From Amnibacterium sp. (lineage in GTDB: Bacteria > Actinomycetota > Actinomycetes > Actinomycetales > Microbacteriaceae), in the NCBI GenBank assembly GCA_025936735.1, contig JAICSU010000006.1, positions 1 through 36,600 of the forward strand: a stretch of DNA of 36,600 bases, in the 5' to 3' direction. Positions within the stretch are counted from its first letter, which is position 1, and each line of letters begins with the position of its first letter. The position numbers were made by a program, and so were the translations under genes. The notes below the pieces were generated by a model, which had not been told where the DNA came from, did no database searches, and worked only from the letters and a program-made list of their open reading frames with translations. Below are positions 30,142 through 36,600 of this stretch, piece after piece.

Positions 30142-31263
30142 TCAGCCGAGCAGCTTCAGCGCGAGCTGCGGCGCCTGGTTCGCCTGAGCGAGCATCGCCG
30201 TACCCGACTGGGCCAGGATGTTCGCGCGGCTGTAGTTGACCATCTCCGACGCCATGTCGACGTCGGTGATCCGGCTCTTCGCGGCGGTCAGGTTGGTGAC
30301 CGACGTGGAGATGGTCGACACGGCGCTTGCGAAGCGGTTCTCGAGGGCACCGATCGTGGACCGGGCCGAGGAGACGTTCGCGATCTGCGTGTCGATCGCC
30401 GTGATGGCGGCCTGCGCGTGCGCAGCCGTGTCGAACTGCACCGTCGCCGCGGTGACCGTACCGGCCGCGATGCCCGTTCCGGGCGCCGTCCCCGACACCG
30501 TCGTGCCGAGCTTCGACGAGACGATGAGGTTGTTGCTGCTGTCGGCGGTCGCGCTGAAGGCGTTCGCGAAGTCCGAGTTCGCGTTCAGTGCGTCGGCGAG
30601 GCCCTGCGTCGTCGACGGGACGCTACCCGCGGCGATCGTGTAGGCCACCGAGGTCTTGCCGGTGGTGAAGGTGTACGTGCCGGCCGCGAGCGTCCCCGGG
30701 GTCACCGCGAACGATGCCTGCGAGGTCGAGCCGAGCGCCGAGGCGACCGACGTGAGGTCGAAGCCCGCACCGCTCAGCGTGACACCGATCTGGCTCTGCG
30801 AGTTGCCGTCCGCGCCCACCTGGAAGTTCATCGTGCCGGCCGTGCCGTCGAGCAGGGTCTTGCCGTTGAAGTTGGTGGACTGGCCGAGACGGGTCAGCTC
30901 GTTCTTGATGCTGGTCGCCTCGGTACCGATCGCCGTGCGGGCGCTCGTGCTGTTCGAGTCGTTCGCGGCCTGGACCGCGAGGTCGCGAAGCCGGCCGAGG
31001 AGCGACTGCGCCTGGCTGAGCGCACCGTCCGCGGTCTGCACGACCGAGGTGCCGTCCTGAGCGTTGCGGCTGGCCTGCTGGAGGCCGGACACCTGCGAAC
31101 CCAGGGTGGTGGCGATGGTCAGACCGGCGGCGTCGTCGCCGGCGTTGTTGATGCGCAGACCGCTCGAGAGCTTTGCGAGCGAGTTCGAGAGCGAGTTCTG
31201 CGTGTTCTGCAGGTTCCGATACGTGTTGAGCGCATCGAGGTTGGTGTTGACTGAGAATCCCAT
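30142..31263 (-). CDS. fliC: Flagellin
   Basis: This 373-residue filament subunit has a complete N-terminal D0/D1 region (MGFSVNTNLDALNTYRNLQ, SLSNSLAKLSSGLRINNAGD, DAAGLTIATTLGSQVSGLQQ, QSLLGRLRDLAVQAANDS) and C-terminal region (IGALENRFASAVSTISTSVT, SRITDVDMASEMVNYSRANI, ending LAQANQAPQLALKLLG). The variable middle is short. GGAGGAACTA before ATG 31263 fixes the start. A sigma-28 promoter lies upstream at 31327-31353, and the sigma factor gene is just upstream of that. Confidence 0.93.
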   Translation of the reverse strand: MGFSVNTNLDALNTYRNLQNTQNSLSNSLAKLSSGLRINNAGDDAAGLTIATTLGSQVSGLQQASRNAQDGTSVVQTADGALSQAQSLLGRLRDLAVQAANDSNSTSARTAIGTEATSIKNELTRLGQSTNFNGKTLLDGTAGTMNFQVGADGNSQSQIGVTLSGAGFDLTSVASALGSTSQASFAVTPGTLAAGTYTFTTGKTSVAYTIAAGSVPSTTQGLADALNANSDFANAFSATADSSNNLIVSSKLGTTVSGTAPGTGIAAGTVTAATVQFDTAAHAQAAITAIDTQIANVSSARSTIGALENRFASAVSTISTSVTNLTAAKSRITDVDMASEMVNYSRANILAQSGTAMLAQANQAPQLALKLLG

Positions 31264-31326
31264 TAGTTCCTCCGTGATCTGGGATCTGGTGTGTAATCCG
31301 GTCCATCCGTGGTCCGACGCGAACAC

Positions 31327-31353
31327 CTATCGGCGTCCGGGCCAGGGCTGTTA
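31327..31353 (-). promoter_or_regulatory. Sigma-28 (FliA) promoter of the flagellin gene
   Basis: On the minus strand TAAC (31350-31353) is followed by a 15-nt spacer and GCCGATAG (31327-31334). This matches the enterobacterial FliA consensus TAAA-N15-GCCGATAA except for one base in each element. Transcription should begin near 31319, giving a leader of about 55 nt before the flagellin ATG. Confidence 0.8.
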
Positions 31354-31360
31354 GCGGTCG

Positions 31361-31378
31361 CCCCGAAGTGGGGACGTC
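31361..31378. promoter_or_regulatory. CCCC-N5-GGGG-ACGTC motif next to the flagellin promoter
   Basis: CCCCGAAGTGGGGACGTC starts 7 nt upstream of the flagellin -35 element. A near copy with the same ends lies at 32325-32342 in the fliA/flgN divergent region. The position, about -42 to -59, suits an activator. A simple 4-bp hairpin is the alternative reading. Confidence 0.45.
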
Positions 31379-31382
31379 CATC

Positions 31383-31411
31383 CGCGTGCCGTCTCTAGGA
31401 CACGGCACGCG
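31383..31411 (-). terminator. Hairpin at the end of fliA with the stop codon in the loop
   Basis: CGCGTGCCGT (31383-31392) pairs perfectly over 10 bp with 31402-31411. The 9-nt loop contains the TAG stop of fliA. It would limit fliA transcription from entering the flagellin gene, leaving flagellin to its sigma-28 promoter. Confidence 0.55.
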
Positions 31412-32210
31412 AGACGTCGAAGCGGGCGGCTACGCCCGGCGTCATGCCCGCGGTCGCAGTCTCCGCGAGGCGCGCCAGGTAGGCGGCGCGACGCGCCGGG
31501 GCGACCCGTGAGTGCTGCTCGGCCGGCGCGGCGTCCGCGTAGTGGGCCTCGAGGCCGTCCCGCATCAGGCGGACGGCCTCGGAGCGCTGCTGCGACACCG
31601 CGGAGTGGGTGAGGCCCAGCTCCTCCGCGAGGTCGTTGACGCTGCGGTCGTGGAAGTAGATCTGCTCGACGATGTAGCGCATCCGCTCCGGCAGGGCCGT
31701 CACGGCAGCCGACACGTAGCGGGTGCGCTCGGTGTCGAGCATCGCGTCCTCGGGGTTCGCGATCTCGGAGGCGACGAGGTCACCCATCGTCTCGTCGAGG
31801 CTCGCCACGCTGCGGGACGCGTCGGCGAGCGCCTCGGCGGCCGCCTTCCGGTCCACGCCGAGCGACTCGGCGAGCTCGTCGATCGTCGGGGTGCGACCGA
31901 GCGCCTGGGTGAGGGACTCCTGCACCTGCAGGGACTCGCGGATGCGCCTCCGCGTCGCGCGGCTCGCCCAGTCCGCCGCGCGCATCTCGTCGGCGATCGC
32001 ACCGAGCACGCGCCGGCGGGCGAAAGCGCCGAAGGGCACGCCCTGGGCGGGGTCGAACGTCTCGGCCGCCATCAGCAGGCCGAGCGAGCCCGCGGAGGCG
32101 AGCTCGTCGCGTGAGAGGTGGGTGGCCCGCCGGGCGACCTCGTTCACGAGGTAGCCGACGATCGCGAGGTTCTCGCGCACCAGGCGGTCGCGCTGCTCCC
32201 GTGCCGTCAT
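31395..32210 (-). CDS. fliA: Flagellar sigma factor FliA/sigma-28 (WhiG-like)
   Basis: This 271-residue sigma factor of the FliA/WhiG group recruits RNA polymerase to late flagellar promoters. Region 2 is seen as LSRDELASAGSLGLLMAAETFDP and FGAFARRRVLGAIADEMRAADW. Region 3 is seen as TRRRIRESLQVQESLTQALGRTPTIDELAESLG in sequence. Region 4 follows with ALPERMRYIVEQIYFHDRSV and NDLAEELGLTHSAVSQQRSEA. The start is ATG 32210 behind a GGGGGA Shine-Dalgarno. The gene is divergent from the flgN-flgK-flgL-fliW operon. No anti-sigma gene flgM is visible in this window. The first target is probably the flagellin promoter beside it. Confidence 0.88.
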   Translation of the reverse strand: MTAREQRDRLVRENLAIVGYLVNEVARRATHLSRDELASAGSLGLLMAAETFDPAQGVPFGAFARRRVLGAIADEMRAADWASRATRRRIRESLQVQESLTQALGRTPTIDELAESLGVDRKAAAEALADASRSVASLDETMGDLVASEIANPEDAMLDTERTRYVSAAVTALPERMRYIVEQIYFHDRSVNDLAEELGLTHSAVSQQRSEAVRLMRDGLEAHYADAAPAEQHSRVAPARRAAYLARLAETATAGMTPGVAARFDVSRAVS

Positions 32211-32480
32211 CCGTCCCCCAAGGGATCCCGTGCACGCGGAAAGGGCGTGCCGCGGTCGCGAGCGTATGGGCGGCCGCGGGCGGGATCGGGGAGCGCCACG
32301 GGGCACGGAGGATCCCCCGCCTGCCCCCAGTTCGGGGACGTCGCGCCTCCCGCGGATCACCTCCGCACCGTCCTATGCTCCGGCCGGTCCCGCCGCGACC
32401 CGCGCGCCGTTCCTTACATATGGCGCTTGCGGACCGAGAGTGGGAGTCGCGCCGTTCTCCGGCGCCGGAAGGAGCGGACT
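32211..32480. promoter_or_regulatory. Divergent regulatory region between fliA and flgN
   Basis: This 270-nt region has no gene. For fliA, TACGCT (minus strand, 32261-32266) is a -10 candidate. For flgN, TATGCT (32374-32379) is a -10 candidate without a clear -35, and an AT-rich patch TTACATAT lies at 32414-32421. The motif CCCCAGTTCGGGGACGTC is at 32325-32342. No sigma-28 box is visible, so both operons are probably read by the main sigma factor with an activator. Confidence 0.45.
32325..32342. promoter_or_regulatory. Second CCCC-N5-GGGG-ACGTC motif, fliA/flgN region
   Basis: CCCCAGTTCGGGGACGTC shares CCCC, GGGG and ACGTC with the site at 31361. The 13-bp cores match at 12 of 13 positions when one is reverse-complemented. 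It is about 31-36 nt upstream of the flgN -10 candidate. Confidence 0.45.
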
Positions 32481-32972
32481 GTGGGCGCCAACGACCTGTC
32501 GACACTGCTCTGGCGCGAGCGCGAGCTGCTCGAGCTGCTCGTGTTCAAGCTCGAGGAGGAGCAGCTGCTGCTCACCGCGGGCCGCTCGAAGTGGCTGCAC
32601 CACGCCACCCGGGAGGTCGAGGCCGTGCTCGCCCGCCTCCGCACCGCGGGCATCGAGCGCACCGTCGAGGCGTCGGCGGTGGCCGTCGAATGGGGTCTCG
32701 GCGAGGACGCGACGCTCCGCCAGCTCGTGGAGCACGCGCCCAGCGATGTCTGGCGCGACATCCTGCAGTCCCACCTCACCGCCCTGACCGCACTCACCGC
32801 GCAGATCGCCGACGTGCGCGACACGAACCTCACCTACCTGCGCGCGGCGACCCGGGCCACTCAGGAGACGCTCGCCACCGTCGGCGCCGCCGAGCCCGTC
32901 GGCGTCTACACGGGGCGGGGGACGCACAGCTCGTCGAGCACGTTCGCCCACCTGTTCGACCGGCAGGCCTGA
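32481..32972 (+). CDS. FlgN-type flagellar chaperone
   Basis: This 163-residue, mostly helical protein begins with ANDLSTLLWRERELLELLVF and KLEEEQLLLTAGRSKWL, the long coiled-coil-prone helix usual in FlgN, and continues with helical stretches to a polar end (STFAHLFDRQA). FlgN holds the hook-filament junction proteins FlgK and FlgL for export, and both genes follow directly. The GTG start at 32481 is 6 nt after GGAAGGAG (32467-32474). Sequence motifs alone are weak; the position supports the call. Confidence 0.75.
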   Translation: MGANDLSTLLWRERELLELLVFKLEEEQLLLTAGRSKWLHHATREVEAVLARLRTAGIERTVEASAVAVEWGLGEDATLRQLVEHAPSDVWRDILQSHLTALTALTAQIADVRDTNLTYLRAATRATQETLATVGAAEPVGVYTGRGTHSSSSTFAHLFDRQA

Positions 32973-32974
32973 GC

Positions 32975-34399
32975 GTGGCGAGCACCTTCGGCACGCTCAA
33001 CACCGCGTACAGCGGCCTCGCCGCAGCCCGCGCGGCGATCGACGTCACCGGGCAGAACATCGCGAACGTCAACACCGAGGGCTACACCCGCCAGCGCGTC
33101 TCGCAGGTGTCCGTACCCGGCACGCAGACGCCGGCGCTGTTCAGCAAGGGCGTGCTCATCGGTGCGGGCGTGGCCGTGACCGGCATCGCCCGCCTCAACG
33201 ACACCGTCATCGACAACCGCGTGCGCACCACCGCGTCGACGAGCGGGTACTGGGACACCGCCTCCGCCGCCGTCTCCTCGGTCGAGGGGGCGCTGAACGA
33301 GCCCGGCCCGAGCGGCCTGTCCTCGACGCTGAACGACTTCTGGGCTCAGTGGCAGAACATGGGCAACAGCGCCGGATCGAGCACGGCCGCGGGCCAGGCG
33401 AGCGTGCTGATCGGGCAGGGGCAGCTGCTCGCGTCCCGCATCGCCGCGGGCTACACCGCTGTCCAGAACGCGTGGAGTGGCCAGCGCGCCTCCACGGCCG
33501 ACGCGGTCACCACGATCAACAGCACCGCGCAGCACGTGGCGGACCTGAACAAGGCCATCCTGCAGACCACCACCGCCGGCGGGAACGCGAACGAGCTGAT
33601 GGACCAGCGGGACGCCGCCCTCACGTCGCTCGCGCAGATGACGGGCGCGACGACGCGGCAGAACGCGGACGGGACGATCGACGTCTACCTCGGCGGAAGC
33701 ACGCTCGTGTCCGAGAACACGGCCCGATCGGTGGCCCTCGCCGGCTCGACCGTTCTCGGCGGGGCGGGCGCGGACCCGGTGCACCTGCAGTGGACGGACA
33801 GCGGCTCGCCCGCCACCATCGACGGCGGCTCCGTGGCCGCCCGGCTCGCCACGCTCGCGGGCCCGTCAGGGGGCACCGGCGGCGTGTACGCCGAGACGGC
33901 GGAGGTCTACAACGCGCTGGCGACCTCGCTCGCGACGACCGTCAACGCCGCGCTCGCCCAGGGCACCACCTCGGCCGGGGTCTCGGGCGGCGCCGCACCG
34001 TTCTTCTCCCTCGGCTCGGGTCCGGCGGCGACGGCGCTGTCGGTCGTCCCCACCTCCCTGTCCGGCATCGCGATGAACAGCAGCGCGGGCTCGGACGGCG
34101 CCGTGGCCGACGCCGTCTCGCAGCTCGGCGCGGCGACCGGCTCGCCCGACTCCGCGTGGGCGGCGTTCGTGTCGAACATCGGCGTGCAGTCCCAGAACGC
34201 GAGCGCGCAGGCCGGCATCGCCGACTCGGCCGCGTCGAGCGCGGTCAGCGCCCAGACGTCCCAGAGCGGCGTGGACCTCGACGAGGAGACGACGAACCTC
34301 GTGACCTACCAGCACGCCTACCAGGCGGCGGCCCGGGTGATCACCACGATCGACTCGATGCTCGACACCCTCATCAACCACACCGGACTCACCGCCTGA
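32975..34399 (+). CDS. flgK: Flagellar hook-associated protein 1 (FlgK)
   Basis: This 474-residue protein forms the junction between hook and filament. Its N-terminal rod-type motif (TAYSGLAAARAAIDVTGQNI, then ANVNTEGYTRQRV) is diagnostic, as is the C-terminal DLDEETTNLVTYQHAYQAAA followed by RVITTIDSMLDTLIN. The start is GTG 32975, 2 nt after the FlgN stop; no ATG fits better. The stop overlaps the FlgL ATG (TGATG at 34397-34401). Confidence 0.92.
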   Translation: MASTFGTLNTAYSGLAAARAAIDVTGQNIANVNTEGYTRQRVSQVSVPGTQTPALFSKGVLIGAGVAVTGIARLNDTVIDNRVRTTASTSGYWDTASAAVSSVEGALNEPGPSGLSSTLNDFWAQWQNMGNSAGSSTAAGQASVLIGQGQLLASRIAAGYTAVQNAWSGQRASTADAVTTINSTAQHVADLNKAILQTTTAGGNANELMDQRDAALTSLAQMTGATTRQNADGTIDVYLGGSTLVSENTARSVALAGSTVLGGAGADPVHLQWTDSGSPATIDGGSVAARLATLAGPSGGTGGVYAETAEVYNALATSLATTVNAALAQGTTSAGVSGGAAPFFSLGSGPAATALSVVPTSLSGIAMNSSAGSDGAVADAVSQLGAATGSPDSAWAAFVSNIGVQSQNASAQAGIADSAASSAVSAQTSQSGVDLDEETTNLVTYQHAYQAAARVITTIDSMLDTLINHTGLTA

Positions 34400-35310
34400 T
34401 GAACCTCCGCATCACCAGCCAGCAGCTCGCCTACGGCTCCGCCGGCGACATCGCGACCACGAAGGCGCGGCTCGCGAAGCTGCAGCAGCAGGCCTCGTCG
34501 GGGGCCGCCATCACGAAGCCGTCGGACGACCCGGCGGGCACGGCCGCCGCGATGCGGGTGCGTGCGCAGCAGCGGGCGAATGCGCAGTACTCGACGAACA
34601 TCGACGACGCGAACTCGTGGCTGACGACCACGGACTCCACCCTGACGGCGTCCGAGAACCTGCTTCGGCAGGCGATCGACGTCACCACGCAGGGCGCGAA
34701 CACCGGGGCGCAGACGCCGACCTCCCGCGCCGCGCTCGCGACGCAGCTCGACGGCATCCGGGCCGACCTGCTCGGGCAGGCGAACACCAAGTACCTCGGC
34801 CGGTCGGTCTTCGCCGGCACGTCCGACGCCGCGAACGCGTTCGACGCATCCGGCACCTTCGCGGGCGTGGCCGGCGGCGCCGTGCAGCGACGCATCAGCG
34901 GCACGGAGACGGTCTCGGTGAGCGCCGATGGCGCCGCGGCGTTCGGCGACGGCAGCAGCGCCGCGTCGCCGTCGGTGTTCCAGACGATCGACGCGATCTC
35001 CGCGGCGCTGCGCGACACGAGCGGCCAGAGCGACGCTCAGATCACCGCGGGTCTCACGGCGCTGCAGAACGGCCTCACCCAGATGAGCGCCGTCCACGCG
35101 ACGGTGGGCGCCGACTATGCTCGCGTGACCGCCGCGAAGACCACGAACGCGAACGAGTCCCTCACGCTGGAGACCCAGCGCTCGGGGATCGAGGACGCCG
35201 ACACGACCAAGGTGCTGCTCGACCTGAAGACGCAGGAGGTCGCCTACCAGACGGCGCTCCAGGTCACCGCGCAGTCCATCCAACCGACCCTGATGAGCTT
35301 CCTGCGATGA
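34399..35310 (+). CDS. flgL: Flagellar hook-associated protein 3 (FlgL)
   Basis: This 303-residue flagellin-like junction protein sits between FlgK and the filament. N-terminal sequence NLRITSQQLAYGSAGDI, LAKLQQQASSGAAITKPSDD and the C-terminal DLKTQEVAYQTALQVTAQSI with QPTLMSFLR are typical. NTKYLGRSVFAGT matches the family's middle strand. The ATG overlaps the FlgK stop, and the stop overlaps the next ATG (ATGA at 35307-35310). Confidence 0.92.
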   Translation: MNLRITSQQLAYGSAGDIATTKARLAKLQQQASSGAAITKPSDDPAGTAAAMRVRAQQRANAQYSTNIDDANSWLTTTDSTLTASENLLRQAIDVTTQGANTGAQTPTSRAALATQLDGIRADLLGQANTKYLGRSVFAGTSDAANAFDASGTFAGVAGGAVQRRISGTETVSVSADGAAAFGDGSSAASPSVFQTIDAISAALRDTSGQSDAQITAGLTALQNGLTQMSAVHATVGADYARVTAAKTTNANESLTLETQRSGIEDADTTKVLLDLKTQEVAYQTALQVTAQSIQPTLMSFLR

Positions 35311-35711
35311 TCACGAACACCCTGTCCCGTGCCGGCCGCCTCGTCTTCACGACGCCGCCTCCCGGCCTCTCCCCCGTCGTCGACTTCGAGCTCGACGAGG
35401 TCGAAGGGGCCTTCGGCCTCTACGCGATGCGCGACACGGTCGGCGCCGACCTGCGCCTGTTCCTGCTCGACCCGGCGGTGTTCGTGCCGGAGTACAGGCC
35501 GCAGCTGTCGGACGAGCATCTCGCGCCGATCGGCGCCGAGGACCCGGAGCAGGTGGACGTGTACGTCGTCGCGACGCTCTCGGACGGGGCGCCGGTCGTG
35601 AACCTGCTGGCGCCGATCCTCGTGCACCCCGAGACGCACGCTGCCACCCAGGTGATCCTGGACGGCGCGGACTGGCCCCTCCAGGCGGAGCTCATCTCAC
35701 CCGAGGGCTGA
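35307..35711 (+). CDS. fliW: Flagellar assembly factor FliW
   Basis: This 134-residue protein binds flagellin and, in bacteria with CsrA, also sequesters CsrA so that flagellin translation is adjusted to assembly. Family features are the DFELDEVEGAFGLYAM segment, LRLFLLDPAVFVPEY, DVYVVATLSDGAPVVNLLAP and the final strand APILVHPETHAATQVILD. It is translationally coupled to flgL. A csrA gene normally follows fliW, but here a convergent unrelated gene comes next. Confidence 0.88.
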   Translation: MITNTLSRAGRLVFTTPPPGLSPVVDFELDEVEGAFGLYAMRDTVGADLRLFLLDPAVFVPEYRPQLSDEHLAPIGAEDPEQVDVYVVATLSDGAPVVNLLAPILVHPETHAATQVILDGADWPLQAELISPEG

Positions 35712-35759
35712 CGCCCGCCCCGCCCTTCTGCGGCCGATACGGACATCTCGGCGCCCGGG

Positions 35760-36164
35760 TCAGCCGGCGAGCTCCTCCAGGAGCAGGGCGGCCATGTGCT
35801 GCACCTTCGGCTCCACGTAGGCGTCCAGCGTGCGCAGGATCACCGGCTTCTGCCGCGTGATCCAGGCGGTCGCATCCCCGCGCAGCTGCGTGCGCATGGC
35901 GTCCACCTCGTCCTGGGGCAGGAAGGGCTCGAGGGCCAGCGACCGGCGGATGTGCTCGGTGATGAGGCCGTCGATCGACACGGTGAGGGCGTGCAGCACG
36001 CCGTGCGGAACGTCCTCGAGGCCGAGCTCCGCGGCCCAGACCGGGCAGACCGGGCAGAGCCGCTCCCGCTTCCGCATCGCGGCCGGGTCCCAGCGGGGCA
36101 GCCAGGCGAGCCACTGGGCGACGGCTCGGTCGAGTTCGCGCTCGAGGCGGTAGGGGCGCAGCAT
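35760..36164 (-). CDS. Uncharacterised small protein with a CPVC motif
   Basis: This 134-residue, mainly helical, tryptophan-containing protein has two clustered cysteines (LCPVCPVW, about residues 37-43) and long amphipathic helices (VLHALTVSIDGLITEHIRRSL, AMRTQLRGDATAWITRQKPV). I do not recognise a family. The CPVC pair could bind metal or be redox-active. GGGGAGCG lies before ATG 36164. Just upstream is a G-rich 10-bp tandem repeat on the opposite strand. It converges with fliW; whether it has a motility role is unknown. Confidence 0.65.
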   Translation of the reverse strand: MLRPYRLERELDRAVAQWLAWLPRWDPAAMRKRERLCPVCPVWAAELGLEDVPHGVLHALTVSIDGLITEHIRRSLALEPFLPQDEVDAMRTQLRGDATAWITRQKPVILRTLDAYVEPKVQHMAALLLEELAG

Positions 36165-36180
36165 CAGCGCTCCCCGTGTC

Positions 36181-36207
36181 GGGCAGGGGTGGGCAGGGGT
36201 GGGCAGG
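36181..36207 (+). repeat. 10-bp tandem repeat with G-quadruplex pattern
   Basis: GGGCAGGGGT is repeated 2.7 times in a row. It gives five runs of three or four Gs with 1-2 nt loops, the canonical quadruplex pattern. The G-rich strand is the template of the minus-strand gene, ending 16 nt before its start codon. Confidence 0.7.
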
Positions 36208-36390
36208 ACGCGCTCCTCGGAGCGGGTACGGCCACGGTGGGGTGCGTGGTCACTTGGGGGGATCCGTTGGGTGCGGAAGCGATCGTCGCGGGGGTACGCG
36301 ACAAGCACCGGATGGGTGGCCGGCGCCCTCTCACGCTACTGACAGGGGCCGTCGCCTCATATCCCCCGTAGGGGGGGGACCCCGGAAGGG

Positions 36391-36445
36391 CTGTTGCCAC
36401 TTTCTGCGGCCATGGGCACGCCAAGACAGCAGAAAGTGGCAACAG
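36391..36445. repeat. Perfect 17-bp inverted repeat with 21-nt loop
   Basis: CTGTTGCCACTTTCTGC (36391-36407) and its exact complement at 36429-36445 enclose 21 nt. It is AT-richer than its surroundings, lies in non-coding DNA and has no T-run. It may be a dispersed palindromic (REP-like) element rather than a simple terminator. Confidence 0.75.
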
Positions 36446-36459
36446 TCGGGGAGGACGGA

Positions 36460-36491
36460 GGGCCCGCCGTCCCTCGCGGGATGACGGGCCC
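36460..36491 (-). terminator. Terminator of the gene entering from the right edge
   Basis: A 14-bp stem with a single mismatch and one G-T pair (36460-36473 with 36478-36491) closes on a TCGC tetraloop. It begins 14 nt after the TAG stop of the partial minus-strand gene. Confidence 0.75.
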
Positions 36492-36505
36492 TTCGTGGCT
36501 CGCAT

Positions 36506-36600
36506 CTAGTTGTAGGTGCCGGGGGTGTAGTCGTCGCTCGAGAACGAGTCGAAGTCGACGAAGGACAGGTCGGCGTCGTTGAACACCGTCTCGTCCCCGA
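36506..36600 (-). CDS. C-terminal end of an unidentified protein with an acidic, aromatic tail (partial)
   Basis: Thirty residues are visible before TAG 36506-36508. They are rich in Asp, Ser, Phe and Tyr (FNDADLSFVDFDSFSSDDY, then TPGTYN). The strong hairpin just after the stop supports a real gene end. Such a tail suggests a surface-exposed or disordered end, but no family can be named. Confidence 0.65.
   Translation of the reverse strand, partial: GDETVFNDADLSFVDFDSFSSDDYTPGTYN

Larger units (their letters stand above)
36165..36505. other. Gene-free stretch with repeats, inverted repeat and terminator
   Basis: These 341 nt hold no convincing gene. They contain the promoter side of the 36164 gene (TAGCGT on the minus strand at 36338-36343 is a -10 candidate), the G-rich tandem repeat, a CCCCC-GTA-GGGGG palindrome (36363-36375), a 17-bp inverted repeat and the terminator of the gene entering from the right. 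Confidence 0.6.

Noticed and set aside
35733-35740. GCCGATAC, a sigma-28-like -10 after fliW
   Set aside because: No TAAA-like -35 at the right distance and no gene downstream on that strand.
36181-36207. Tandem repeat considered as a CRISPR remnant
   Set aside because: Units are 10 bp without spacers, and no cas genes are present.
1-36600. tRNA, rRNA, CRISPR, integrase or insertion-sequence transposase
   Set aside because: Looked for and not seen; the HNH element is the only sign of a mobile unit.

Overview
The window looks like chromosome from a motile, very high-GC actinobacterium, most likely Microbacteriaceae. The grounds are the strong GC bias of codons and intergenic DNA, many GTG starts, start/stop-overlapping operons, several leaderless-type promoters (TANNNT 6-7 nt before the start codon), a DUF222/13E12-type HNH gene and an actinobacterial-style flagellar late-gene block. 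The family assignment is inference; no rRNA or tRNA is present to fix it. No CRISPR array, integrase or insertion sequence was seen.

Region 1 (1-2016) is housekeeping: the tail of an unknown gene, an OsmC-family protein, a pyridoxamine-oxidase-fold protein, a cluster of four 19-bp repeats, and two small membrane proteins.

Region 2 (2060-14012) is one long sugar catabolic operon behind a promoter with an operator-like dyad in its spacer. It encodes a CUT1-type ABC importer without its own ATPase, an enolase-superfamily sugar-acid dehydratase, a DeoC-like aldolase, a PfkB kinase, RbsD-like and RhaM-like mutarotases, a lactonase, an aldose dehydrogenase, an FAH-family hydrolase, an SDR, a GntR/FCD regulator and a D-2-hydroxyacid dehydrogenase. 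Dehydrogenase, lactonase, dehydratase, SDR and FAH hydrolase are the enzyme set of the non-phosphorylative L-fucose/L-rhamnose route. The SDR, however, has lost its NAD-binding half through an apparent in-frame deletion, and the dehydratase lacks the usual Asp-His dyad. The pathway is therefore probably modified or decaying, and kinase plus DeoC-like aldolase may be a bypass.

Region 3 (14026-16927) holds a LysR-type effector domain without HTH, divergent from a two-repeat DUF5997-type protein. Their leaderless promoters physically overlap. It also holds a small membrane protein, a GIY-YIG-like protein preceded by a 16-codon coupled upstream ORF, and a predicted two-winged-helix protein.

Region 4 (17124-22754) has a glutamine-synthetase-like ligase, a FluG-type amidohydrolase and an APC permease in one operon, ended by a 15-bp-stem bidirectional terminator. 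Facing it are a class II glutamine amidotransferase and an intact SDR. The ligase and amidohydrolase match the two halves of fungal FluG.

Region 5 (22841-27846) has a 1177-residue Fe-S RecB-like nuclease/RNase H-like/SF1 helicase fusion, and a frameshifted DUF222-HNH gene framed by 14-bp direct repeats.

Region 6 (27900-35711) is a flagellar filament block: fliA, fliC, fliD, fliS and a fliT-like gene on the minus strand, and flgN, flgK, flgL and fliW on the plus strand. fliC has a clear sigma-28 promoter, and a shared CCCC-N5-GGGG-ACGTC motif lies in both regulatory regions.

Region 7 (35760-36600) has a small unknown protein with a G-rich tandem repeat before its start, a perfect 17-bp inverted repeat, a terminator, and the end of an unknown acidic-tailed protein.
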